Assembly: GCA_014378085.1 (NCBI GenBank)
Contig: JACMOJ010000247.1
Coordinates: 1 to 6,663, forward strand
DNA: 6,663 bases
Origin: Burkholderiales bacterium
GTDB lineage: Bacteria; Pseudomonadota; Gammaproteobacteria; Burkholderiales; Usitatibacteraceae
Reading direction: 5' to 3'
Shown: positions 1 to 5,904 of the stretch, piece after piece
How positions within the stretch are numbered: position 1 is the stretch's first letter
Layout of the letters: the number at the start of each line of letters is the position of its first letter
Program-made: the position numbers and the translations under genes
Notes under the pieces: generated by a model
Told to the model about the DNA's origin: nothing
Database searches by the model: none
The model's input: only the letters and a program-made list of their open reading frames with translations

Positions 1-492
1 CACACGTCCAAAAACGTTACAGTCCTTAGCGTCGCGAACATTGCCCTCCAGACGGTCTTGCAAGTAATGGCGCAACCGTGGATTAGTCGTCAGTTTGGAT
101 GGCTTGGGTCTTTTGGCAAGCAGCTCTGCCTTCCACTGCGCAACCGAAGCGCGGTACTCAAGTCGACCACCACGCGTTGCAGCGTTACGTGTTGGTTCCC
201 GCGAAACCGTTGATGGGTTGCGTCCGATACGGCGCGCAATCTCTCGTACCCCGACACCCTGGCACGAAAGTAGTCCGATCTCTTCTCGCTCTACGAACGA
301 CAAATACCGCCCGGATATCGGGCTCAACATGGAAAGTGGCATGCCTCCTATGCGACGGAACCAGCGCGTGCCTACTGCCTGCGACACGCCGACCGCCTTT
401 GCAGCCTTCTCATTTGTAATGCCTGTCGCGATTTGCTCCCAGAATCGCCGCTCGGTTTCCCGCCGATGCGACGGTGCACCTGGCGAGCCCAT
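1..492 (-). CDS. IS30-family transposase, N-terminal 164 residues (partial)
   Basis: The enzyme would cut and join DNA at the ends of the insertion sequence. The minus-strand frame is open from the ATG at 492-490 to the window edge. It begins MGSPGAPSHRRETERRFWEQ, the start I remember for Burkholderiales IS30-type transposases. A first helix-turn-helix-like segment covers about residues 23-45 (ITNEKAAKAVGVSQAVGTRW). After the motif PISGRYLSFVEREEIGLL comes the classic IS30 helix-turn-helix (VREIARRIGRNPSTVSRE, residues 82-99), then NAATRGGRLEYRASVAQWKAEL. The DDE catalytic domain lies outside the window. An in-frame ATG at 519 would add nine residues (MYKLTGRGA), but the 492 start has GAGGAG just upstream and matches the family. 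One oddity: SREP occurs where the family usually has SREL, which puts a proline at the end of the recognition helix. Family assignment is confident; activity is unknown. Confidence 0.85.
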   Translation of the reverse strand, partial: MGSPGAPSHRRETERRFWEQIATGITNEKAAKAVGVSQAVGTRWFRRIGGMPLSMLSPISGRYLSFVEREEIGLLSCQGVGVREIARRIGRNPSTVSREPTRNAATRGGRLEYRASVAQWKAELLAKRPKPSKLTTNPRLRHYLQDRLEGNVRDAKDCNVFGRV

Positions 493-559
493 TGCTCCTC
501 GCCCCGTCAACTTATACATCCACCCCGCTGGTCGTCTTATAAACACCTCCTCGATTAAG

Positions 560-592
560 GGTGTTGCGACGACCGATTGAATCCGCCCTACA
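560..592. repeat. Probable terminal inverted repeat of the IS30-family element
   Basis: On the minus strand this runs from TGTAGGGCGGATTC through CAATCGGTCGTCG to CAACACC. The order TGTA, GATTCAAT, GGTC, GCAACA matches my recollection of the IS30 left end. It lies just upstream of the transposase start. The partner repeat is outside the window, so the repeat cannot be verified here. Confidence 0.6.
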
Positions 593-762
593 CATCAGCA
601 CCGGTTGTCGTGCAACGCAACTATGATCTCGAACGTCAGGAACGCTGGCACCGTGAACGCTGGCACCGTGAACAATGGCGTCGCGAGGAGTTGCGGCGTG
701 AGCATTGGCGCGACGAACGTGGTGAGCGACGCGCATGGCGTCACGGTCATGACGACGACTGA
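593..762 (+). pseudogene. C-terminal remnant of a gene cut by the IS element; charged Arg/Glu/Trp repeat tail
   Basis: The frame reads SAPVVVQRNYDLERQ and then a run of 5-residue units (ERWHR, ERWHR, EQWRR and variants) ending in RHGHDDD and TGA at 760-762. No plausible start exists for it. The only upstream initiator in frame is a TTG at 577 inside the IS end, and a TAA at 556-558 closes the frame beyond that. It therefore looks like the 3' end of a gene whose 5' part was removed or separated by the IS30-type insertion. Tails rich in Arg, His, Trp and Asp after a Val/Pro-rich segment occur in small exported hypothetical proteins of Burkholderiales, but I cannot name a family. The alternative is that no protein was ever made from this frame; the codon-phased repeat argues against that. 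Confidence 0.55.
640..714 (+). repeat. 15-base tandem repeat, two exact copies and about three diverged ones
   Basis: GAACGCTGGCACCGT occurs exactly at 640-654 and 655-669. It is followed in phase by GAACAATGGCGTCGC (670-684), GAGGAGTTGCGGCGT (685-699) and GAGCATTGGCGCGAC (700-714). Each unit encodes five residues of the type E-x-W-x-R, so the repeat keeps codon phase. Divergence increases toward the 3' side, which suggests that the first two copies arose by the most recent duplication. Confidence 0.85.
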
Positions 763-1140
763 TCTTGGCAACGCCCTTTTTGTTGACGATCGTGTAGCTG
801 CCGACTGAAAGCAGTAGGAAATGCCTTCCAGGTTTTGCGATGCCAAGGCTGCTGTGCAAAGCCTTCAGCCGGCTGCCGCCGTGCGTTTGTTGGCGACTGT
901 CGTGTGTGCGCCCCCCTGCGAAAAATCCAGTGCAACGTCAAGGGGCTCAATATCACTGCAGCTGTCATGTCAGCGAGTATGCGCAGTTGCAGGCGTAACG
1001 CTGTCGATCAATTCGATCCGACATGTCTGGATATCTGGGCCACAACATTTTGCTGGCTACCGTACAGACATCTCGACGGTGTGGGTGCACGCCCCTCGCT
1101 TTGCCTTGCGCATCACTGCGCACTCCCCATTGGGACTCCC
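763..1140. other. 378-base stretch without a convincing gene, upstream of adc
   Basis: The decarboxylase frame stays open back to about 835, but the extra residues (rich in Cys, Arg and Trp) do not resemble the family and are not counted as coding. The operon promoter should lie here, yet I see no convincing -35/-10 pair. Two candidate operator-like palindromes are visible: CTGCAGCTG at 956-964 with CAGTTGCAG at 984-992 (one mismatch), and the perfect 8-base palindrome GACATGTC at 1020-1027. Either may be chance. Confidence 0.4.
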
Positions 1141-1893
1141 ATGACTGAAGACGAAATTCGCCGCGATGCATTCGCCATGCCGTTCCACAGCCCGGCCTTT
1201 CCACCGGGGCCGTACCGCTTTGTTGATCAGGAATACCTGATCATTACTTACAGAACCGATCCGGAAAAATTGAGAAAGTTGATCCCGGCACCGCTCCAAA
1301 TGGCGGAACCGGTCGTGAAATATGAATTCATCAACATGCCTGACTCGACTGGCTTTGGCCACTATTGCGAATCAGGTCAAGTAATTCCGGTAACGCTCGA
1401 TGGCGTCGCGGGCGGTTACGTCCACAGTATGTACCTCAACGATCATCCGCCGATCGCGGCGGACCGAGAGCTGTGGGGCTTTCCAAAAAAGCTCGGCGAC
1501 CCTGAACTGCGGGTTCACAAAGACACCCTAACCGGCACGCTCGATTACAGTGATTTTCGGATTGCCACCGGCACCATGGGTTTCAAACACAAAGCGATTG
1601 ATTGCGATGCCATTGCCAAATCGATGGCGACACCCACCTTCTTGTTGAAGATCATTCCCCATGTCGATGGTACGCCGCGCATATGCGAACTAGTCCAATA
1701 TAACCTGACGGATATTACAATCAAGGGCGCCTGGAGCGGACCTGGCGCCCTGCAACTGAATCCGCATGCGCTGGCCCCGGTGTCAGACCTGCCCGTGCTC
1801 GAAATCATTTCAGCAGTACACATCATGGCGGATCTGACATTGCCGCTAGGAACAGTCGTTCACGACTATTTACTTAAAACGAGAAACGGATAA
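1141..1893 (+). CDS. adc: Acetoacetate decarboxylase (EC 4.1.1.4)
   Basis: This cytoplasmic enzyme converts acetoacetate to acetone and CO2 through a Schiff base on lysine. The 250-residue product matches the usual family length and can be followed along the whole Clostridium acetobutylicum sequence from memory. Landmarks are [11 protein letters not shown] (18-27), the glutamate of CESGQ (E77, equivalent to Glu76), the catalytic motif [10 protein letters not shown] (110-119) with Schiff-base K116 and its neighbour K117, and [15 protein letters not shown] (170-184). The start at 1141 is chosen because [15 protein letters not shown] matches family N-termini; the Shine-Dalgarno is weak (GGGA at about 1133). 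The frame extends further upstream but without family similarity. It is followed after three bases by the 3-hydroxybutyrate dehydrogenase, so the two form an operon. Oddity: Q30 stands where the Clostridium enzyme has active-site Arg29. Confidence 0.95.
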   Translation: MTEDEIRRDAFAMPFHSPAFPPGPYRFVDQEYLIITYRTDPEKLRKLIPAPLQMAEPVVKYEFINMPDSTGFGHYCESGQVIPVTLDGVAGGYVHSMYLNDHPPIAADRELWGFPKKLGDPELRVHKDTLTGTLDYSDFRIATGTMGFKHKAIDCDAIAKSMATPTFLLKIIPHVDGTPRICELVQYNLTDITIKGAWSGPGALQLNPHALAPVSDLPVLEIISAVHIMADLTLPLGTVVHDYLLKTRNG

Positions 1894-1896
1894 GAC

Positions 1897-2679
1897 ATGC
1901 TTTTAAAAGACAAGGTTGCCGTCATCACTGGTGCGGCAAGTGGAATCGGCAAGGAAATCGCGCTTGAATATGCAAAAGCGGGTGCCCGGGTCGTGATAGC
2001 TGACCTGTTACTCGATGCGGGTACGCTGGCTGCACAGGAAATCCAGCAAGCTGGCGGAACAGCGATGGCGGTTGCAATGGATGTGACCAATGAAGCGCAA
2101 GTCGACAAAGGAATTGCCGACGCGGTTGCAGCATTTGGCGGCATCGATATTTTGATCAGCAACGCGGGCATTCAGATCATCAGCGCCGTTGTGGATTTGC
2201 CACTGGATATCTGGAAAAAAATGCTCGCAATTCATCTGGATGGCGCATTCCTCACCACGCGTGCGTGCATGCGTGAAATGATCAAGAGTGGCAATGGTGG
2301 CGCGGTCATCTATATGGGATCGGTCCATTCGCACGAAGTGTCACCGTTGAAGGCACCCTACGTGGCAGCCAAGCACGGCTTGATCGGATTGGCAAAAGTG
2401 GTCGCCAAGGAAGGCGCTAAAAACAACATTCGCGCCAATGTCATATGCCCTGGTTTTGTCAGGACACCGCTGGTGGAAAAGCAAATACCGGAGCAAGCCA
2501 AGGCGCTCGGCATGAGCGAAGCGGATGTGATTAAAAATGTGATGCTGAAAGAAACTGTCGATGGCGAATTCACGACATCGCAAGATGTCGCCCAGACCGC
2601 AATCTTTCTAGCATCGTTTCCGTCGAATGCGCTGACCGGTCAGTCGATCGTGGTCAGCCATGGCTGGTTTATGCAATAG
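1897..2679 (+). CDS. bdhA: D-3-hydroxybutyrate dehydrogenase (EC 1.1.1.30), short-chain dehydrogenase family
   Basis: This cytoplasmic enzyme interconverts (R)-3-hydroxybutyrate and acetoacetate using NAD(H), a step in polyhydroxybutyrate breakdown. The 260-residue protein has the Rossmann glycine motif TGAASGIG (11-18), an acidic residue after the second strand (D36) that favours NAD over NADP, SNAG (88-91), catalytic S142, Y155 and K159 (YVAAK), and the substrate-loop signature [19 protein letters not shown] (184-202). That loop and the C-terminal SHGWFMQ are characteristic of Burkholderiales 3-hydroxybutyrate dehydrogenases. H113 (AIHLDGAF) sits where classical members have a catalytic asparagine; I recall the same histidine in close relatives, so it is probably a subfamily trait. 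The ATG lies three bases after the adc stop, implying co-transcription and probably translational coupling. The ribosome site is inside the end of adc and is weak. Confidence 0.95.
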   Translation: MLLKDKVAVITGAASGIGKEIALEYAKAGARVVIADLLLDAGTLAAQEIQQAGGTAMAVAMDVTNEAQVDKGIADAVAAFGGIDILISNAGIQIISAVVDLPLDIWKKMLAIHLDGAFLTTRACMREMIKSGNGGAVIYMGSVHSHEVSPLKAPYVAAKHGLIGLAKVVAKEGAKNNIRANVICPGFVRTPLVEKQIPEQAKALGMSEADVIKNVMLKETVDGEFTTSQDVAQTAIFLASFPSNALTGQSIVVSHGWFMQ

Positions 2680-2688
2680 TTTTGTATC

Positions 2689-2719
2689 CGCAACGAGGGA
2701 ACGCATGCCCTTCGTTGCG
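2689..2719. terminator. Hairpin between the convergent operon and patatin gene, possible terminator
   Basis: CGCAACGAGGG (2689-2699) pairs with CCCTTCGTTGCG (2708-2719) with one bulged base and an eight-base loop. It sits in the 45-base gap between two converging genes, where a shared terminator is expected. No strong T-run follows on either strand, so this is not a canonical intrinsic terminator. Confidence 0.5.
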
Positions 2720-2724
2720 TATTC

Positions 2725-3867
2725 TCAAACAACGACTCGCGGACCTAGTTCGTGCACGACAATGGCACTCTGGTCCTTGACCGCCGCCAGCCACCCTGCC
2801 TGTGCAATCCCACGCGTCGCGTCGCGATAACCTTGTTCCCAGCGCCACTCGATGGAGCCCTTGGAAAAGTTGATATCTTTGCCGGCCATATGCCAGTCTT
2901 GTCCGCCGTATTCAAGTCGAACGATATGCAAGGTAGTATCGTGTCCCAATGCCGCCAGCACATCTTTGCCTAGCTCGCTTTTCAGCTTGGCAGGCAATTT
3001 GTTATACAAGGTGCGAACGGTGCGCTGCAAATTATGCAAGCGAACATAGGACTCGATATGACGTGTTGAGCGGGACGCGAACATCACATCTTTCTGTCGT
3101 GTTTGGACTTCATCCGATGTCGTTGGCTCGGGACCATCAGCGCTCCACAGGTCGACCATGAAACATAAGGTGTCGACCGGTGGTTTATCGTCCAAAACCG
3201 TCTCCAGAGGCGTATTCGAATACAACCCCCCGTCCCAATACAAGTCACCATCAATGCGCACCGGTGGGAATCCGGGCGGTAGTGCGCCACTGGCCATTAT
3301 GTGATTGACACCCAGCGGTTGATGAAGGCTATCGAAACTCACAAGCGTACCCTGCGTTACTTTAACGGCATTGACACTGAGCCTGATACCGCCCGGCGCA
3401 TTCAAATAATCAAAGTCGATCAGTTCATTCAGCGTTACCGCTAGTTCCGCGGTGTCGTAATAGCTTGCCTCCTCCGGTGCGACAGCAAGACCGGCCGGGA
3501 ACAGGCTCATTTTCCGGGGTGCGAAAAAACCTTTGATGCCACTGACCGTTGCGTTCACGGTGGAGAGCCAGGTATTGAATTTTCGCGCTGTGTCGACGAC
3601 CTTGTTCATGTCGTAGCTATCGCTTTGTGCGACACGATCCCAGAACGCGCGAAGGCGCGACACCCTGTTCTCAGGAAAATTTCCAGCAATGATCGCCGCA
3701 TTGATAGCACCGATCGAGGTGCCAACAACCCAATTGGGTGCAAGGTTATGCTCCTGCAAAGCCTGATAGACGCCCGCCTGATACGCGCCAAGCGCACCGC
3801 CTCCCTGCAATACGAGCACGATGCGGTTTGGCAGAGTGGCGTTGGCCGTAGATTCTTTTGTCGTCAT
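2725..3867 (-). CDS. Patatin-like phospholipase family protein with DUF3734-type C-terminal region
   Basis: This is a predicted serine hydrolase of lipid or ester substrates that uses a Ser-Asp dyad. The 380-residue protein opens with the oxyanion-hole motif LQGGGALGAYQAGVYQAL (20-37), then the nucleophile elbow GTSIG (49-53, S51), the ASGALPPGFPPV segment (192-203) and the catalytic DGG (212-214, D212). The rest (about 240-380), including QTRQKDVMFASRSTRHIE, fits the DUF3734 region usual in this bacterial group. No signal peptide is seen, so it is probably cytoplasmic. It converges on the adc-bdhA operon and is not co-transcribed with it. Relatives often lie near 3-hydroxybutyrate genes as I remember, which hints at a role in storage-polyester or membrane-lipid turnover; that is inference. 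The start at 3867 has no clear Shine-Dalgarno, and the first 13 residues are less family-like, so a later start is possible. Confidence 0.9.
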   Translation of the reverse strand: MTTKESTANATLPNRIVLVLQGGGALGAYQAGVYQALQEHNLAPNWVVGTSIGAINAAIIAGNFPENRVSRLRAFWDRVAQSDSYDMNKVVDTARKFNTWLSTVNATVSGIKGFFAPRKMSLFPAGLAVAPEEASYYDTAELAVTLNELIDFDYLNAPGGIRLSVNAVKVTQGTLVSFDSLHQPLGVNHIMASGALPPGFPPVRIDGDLYWDGGLYSNTPLETVLDDKPPVDTLCFMVDLWSADGPEPTTSDEVQTRQKDVMFASRSTRHIESYVRLHNLQRTVRTLYNKLPAKLKSELGKDVLAALGHDTTLHIVRLEYGGQDWHMAGKDINFSKGSIEWRWEQGYRDATRGIAQAGWLAAVKDQSAIVVHELGPRVVV

Positions 3868-4245
3868 AAGTGAAAAGTAAAAAGGATATCAAGGAGACCG
3901 AGTTGGGCTTGTTGCGTAGGCTCGTCATCCGGCAGGACGGCGCCAAAGCTCCCTACTCGGCAATTCTAAAATCAGAAATTTTCCAGGCGCGTCGTCAGCA
4001 TCCTGTGCGTGCCATCAATGCGTGAGTCGGATTGCGCTGGCCAAACCGTTCGCTTCGCGTGTACGGCGATTTGTCACCTAGAACCGCGCGTAGCACAGCT
4101 GCTAGATGATACTCAATTCCTTGGAAGTTATGTTTCCGAACTCCAGACTGACGGTTTTATCTAGACAGACCGGAACAATCTTGGAGTTTAACAATTAGCG
4201 CGAATTGATACGCAAATTTCAATTATTAAGGAAAAGGCGCACGTT
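3868..4245. other. 378-base intergenic stretch, no gene recognised
   Basis: No frame on either strand gives a recognisable protein. The patatin promoter should lie near the left end but cannot be identified with confidence. Toward the right the DNA becomes AT-rich. It contains AATTGA (4203-4208) and its inverted copy TCAATT (4219-4224), a 6-base dyad with ten bases between the arms, just upstream of a ribosome-site-like AAGGA (4228-4232). This could be a regulatory site for the small ORF that follows, or chance. Confidence 0.4.
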
Positions 4246-4443
4246 ATGACCGGCGCCGCAAAGCACGGCGTGCACTGCATCGCCCAACGCGCCCTGCACC
4301 GCGATCACCGCGGCCGACGATGGCAACGTCAGCATCATGCAGTGTCAAAGTTCTCCCTCTCCTTCCATGCAAACGGCAGCCGCAAAGCTGAGGTGGCAGA
4401 GGGTATCAAACGGCCACCATCACCGCAAACTTTGGCAGCGTAG
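4246..4443 (+). CDS. Hypothetical small protein, doubtful
   Basis: This is a 65-codon ATG frame preceded by AAGGA and AAAAGG 9 to 17 bases upstream, better spacing than several real genes here. The product is rich in His, Arg, Gln and Ala (MTGAAKHGVHCIAQRALHRD...) and resembles no family I know. It has no membrane segment or signal peptide. The composition looks like that of an out-of-frame or decayed coding sequence, so it may be the start of a lost gene whose frame shifted soon after the ATG. On the opposite strand a 39-codon frame starting MMLTLPSSAAVIAVQGALGD covers the same bases and is equally unrecognised. Confidence 0.25.
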   Translation: MTGAAKHGVHCIAQRALHRDHRGRRWQRQHHAVSKFSLSFHANGSRKAEVAEGIKRPPSPQTLAA

Positions 4444-4453
4444 TCGGTCACGG

Positions 4454-4492
4454 TTGACAGGGCCCAAATAGCCTTACAATGAATTGTAGGCT
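4454..4492 (+). promoter_or_regulatory. Possible promoter with an inverted repeat over the -10 box, upstream of the AI-2E-family gene
   Basis: A consensus TTGACA (4454-4459) is followed after 15 bases by TACAAT (4475-4480), one mismatch from TATAAT. The spacer is two bases shorter than optimal. The -10 box lies inside an inverted repeat, AGCCTTACAAT (4470-4480) and ATTGTAGGCT (4483-4492), ten paired bases with one bulge and a two-base centre. Such an overlap suits repressor binding. Alternatively the repeat is a weak hairpin terminator for upstream transcription; no T-run follows it. Confidence 0.35.
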
Positions 4493-4571
4493 GTTTCAGA
4501 ATGTCGGCAGTCAGCCGGACGTGGACTGTCGTGTATAGTCGGGAAGATGCGGGCCGAACTGCGTACGAGAG

Positions 4572-4589
4572 GCAACCGCGAAAGGTTGC
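4572..4589 (+). other. Perfect 6-base-pair hairpin in the presumed leader of the AI-2E-family gene
   Basis: GCAACC (4572-4577) pairs exactly with GGTTGC (4584-4589) around the loop GCGAAA. The loop is compatible with a GNRA-like fold (GCGAAA or CGAA-type). It lies 150 bases before the downstream start codon, in a stretch with no protein-like frame. It could be part of a structured 5' leader or a small RNA. I do not recognise a known RNA family. Confidence 0.35.
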
Positions 4590-4739
4590 GAGGACCGGTC
4601 GCGGCCTTGGCAGAAAGGAATTGCTCTACAAAGGCGGGGAACACTTTCCGCATAGACCAATTGCACATGGTGGGCCTTGATCGCAGGTGCGGCCGCTGCG
4701 AATCTGCCCCGACGCGAGTGGCCAGTTGACTTTTTTGGA

Positions 4740-5807
4740 ATGAGAATGCTTGGACTTGACCTACGCACTGCCCGAGTAGTGTGGACAACTTTTATTATTG
4801 CGCTGGCCCTTTTTCTGGTGTACGTTGCGCGCGGATCGTTAATGGTAGTAGTTTTCGCGATTCTGTTTAGCTATCTGCTTTATCCGATCATCGGCTTGAT
4901 CGAGCGTCTGGCGCCAAAACGGTTTCCACGCCCGCTCGCCATCGTCATCGGTTTTTCACTTTTCATTAGTGTCTTTGGCATTGCCGTGGCCGTCTTTGGA
5001 ACCCAGATCGTCGACGAAGCAAGCCGCCTGGGCCAAAAAATTCCCGATCTGATAAAAGATCCGCAAGCGGCGAGCAAATTTCCACTGCCGCATGTGTTGG
5101 AGCCGCTGCGGGCGCGCATTATTATTTACATTCAAAACCAATTGCAAGATGGCACTGGGAAGGCGTTGCCAATGGCTAGGCAAATCGGTACCAGTGTGCT
5201 GCATGTGGCAGGCAACCTTATTTACATCGTACTAGTGCCCGTGTTGAGTTTCCTGCTAATTAAAGAAGGGCCCGGCATTCGCGTCGCGCTTCTATCTTGG
5301 ATGAGCATCCGTCAAAACACGCTGTGGGCAAATATCATGGACGACCTCAGTTTTACCTTGTCGCGTTATGTGCGGGCATTGCTGCTGCTGTCGCTCGCAA
5401 CCTTGATCGCTTACGGCACGGCATTTAGCTTGCTAGGCGTCCCGTATGCATTGCTACTTGCTGCGCTCGCTGCCGTGCTGGAATTTATTCCCTTTGTCGG
5501 CCCGCTCGCGGCACTGGTGATATCGGTTCTCATCGCTGGTCTTACCGGGTACGATCATCTAGCATTGTTGTTCGGGCTAATTGTGTCGTACCGGGTGTTT
5601 CAGGACTATGCACTCGGCCCGTACCTGATGAGTGAAGGGGTGGAAGTCTCACCGCTGCTGGTCATCATTGGCCTGCTTCTTGGCGATGAGATCGGCGGCG
5701 TCACCGGCATATTTCTGTCGGTGCCGGTCATGGCAGCATTGAAAATCGTGGTTCAACGCGCAAGGGCTTCACAAATCGCCGCGCCGATTGTGGTCGATAC
5801 TGCGTGA
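4740..5807 (+). CDS. AI-2E family transporter (PerM/UPF0118 type) membrane protein
   Basis: This is an integral inner-membrane protein of the family that includes TqsA, an autoinducer-2 exporter, and PerM-like permeases; the substrate of this member cannot be told. From the ATG at 4740 it has 355 residues, the usual length. Hydrophobic segments lie at about 13-30, 33-52, 65-87, 153-174, 211-231, 235-268, 274-290 and 303-335, with a hydrophilic stretch at 88-150 typical of the family. The signature EFIPFVGP is at 248-255, followed by a conserved DYALGPYLMSEGVEVSPLLVII (289-310) and LLLGDEIGGVTGIFLSVPV (312-330). A TTG at 4677 would add 21 residues unlike family N-termini, so ATG 4740 (or 4746, with GGA six bases before it) is preferred. 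It stands alone, with a possible promoter at 4454-4480. Nothing nearby suggests quorum sensing. Confidence 0.92.
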   Translation: MRMLGLDLRTARVVWTTFIIALALFLVYVARGSLMVVVFAILFSYLLYPIIGLIERLAPKRFPRPLAIVIGFSLFISVFGIAVAVFGTQIVDEASRLGQKIPDLIKDPQAASKFPLPHVLEPLRARIIIYIQNQLQDGTGKALPMARQIGTSVLHVAGNLIYIVLVPVLSFLLIKEGPGIRVALLSWMSIRQNTLWANIMDDLSFTLSRYVRALLLLSLATLIAYGTAFSLLGVPYALLLAALAAVLEFIPFVGPLAALVISVLIAGLTGYDHLALLFGLIVSYRVFQDYALGPYLMSEGVEVSPLLVIIGLLLGDEIGGVTGIFLSVPVMAALKIVVQRARASQIAAPIVVDTA

Positions 5808-5904
5808 TCGCGGATAACCCTTTAGCAGCTCTGTTTCGGGCTTAACGAGCAGGCTGGCACGCTGGTGAGCTTGGGGTTCGAGGTGAATGGAACGGAAAAT
5901 TGGG

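Larger units (their letters stand above)
1..592 (-). mobile_element. IS30-family insertion sequence, left-end portion, truncated by the window edge
   Basis: This is the transposase 5' region plus the outer end of an IS30-family element, read on the minus strand. The outer end is placed near 592 because the minus strand from there begins TGTAGGGCGGATTCAATCGG and continues to GCAACACC around 560-567. That closely resembles the remembered IS30 terminal repeat pattern (TGTAGATTCAAT...GCAACA). The transposase frame starts 73 to 100 bases inside this end, as expected for the family. The other end, the catalytic domain and the target duplication are not visible, so whether the element is intact is unknown. 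The exact end base is an inference. Confidence 0.8.

Noticed and set aside
95..580. 161-codon plus-strand frame over the left end
   Set aside because: It is antisense to the IS30 transposase frame, which has clear family motifs, and its own product resembles nothing.
768..786. CAAC...GTTG with a T-run as a terminator after the repeat-tail remnant
   Set aside because: The stem is only four to five pairs and the T-run lies in the loop, not after the stem.
512..859. 115-codon minus-strand frame antisense to the repeat tail
   Set aside because: Its repeats (VHGASVHGAS) merely mirror the plus-strand 15-base repeat, it crosses the IS boundary, and it matches no family.
835..1140. N-terminal extension of the acetoacetate decarboxylase back to a TTG at 835
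   Set aside because: About 100 extra residues rich in Cys and Arg do not fit the family, and [15 protein letters not shown] at 1141 aligns with known N-termini.
2008..2334. 108-codon minus-strand frame inside the 3-hydroxybutyrate dehydrogenase
   Set aside because: It is a shadow of the dehydrogenase coding strand, with no family resemblance.
4677..4739. Upstream TTG start for the AI-2E-family gene
   Set aside because: The added residues (MIAGAAAANLPRREWPVDFF) are not family-like, and an ATG at 4740 gives a normal N-terminus.
4474..4788. 104-codon minus-strand frame overlapping the start of the AI-2E-family gene
   Set aside because: It has no recognisable domain and overlaps the start of a well-supported gene on the other strand; it looks like a chance open frame.
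5840..5880. GCTTAAC resembling an integron core-site motif
   Set aside because: There is no partner GTTRRRY at a suitable distance and no cassette structure; a seven-base match is expected by chance.
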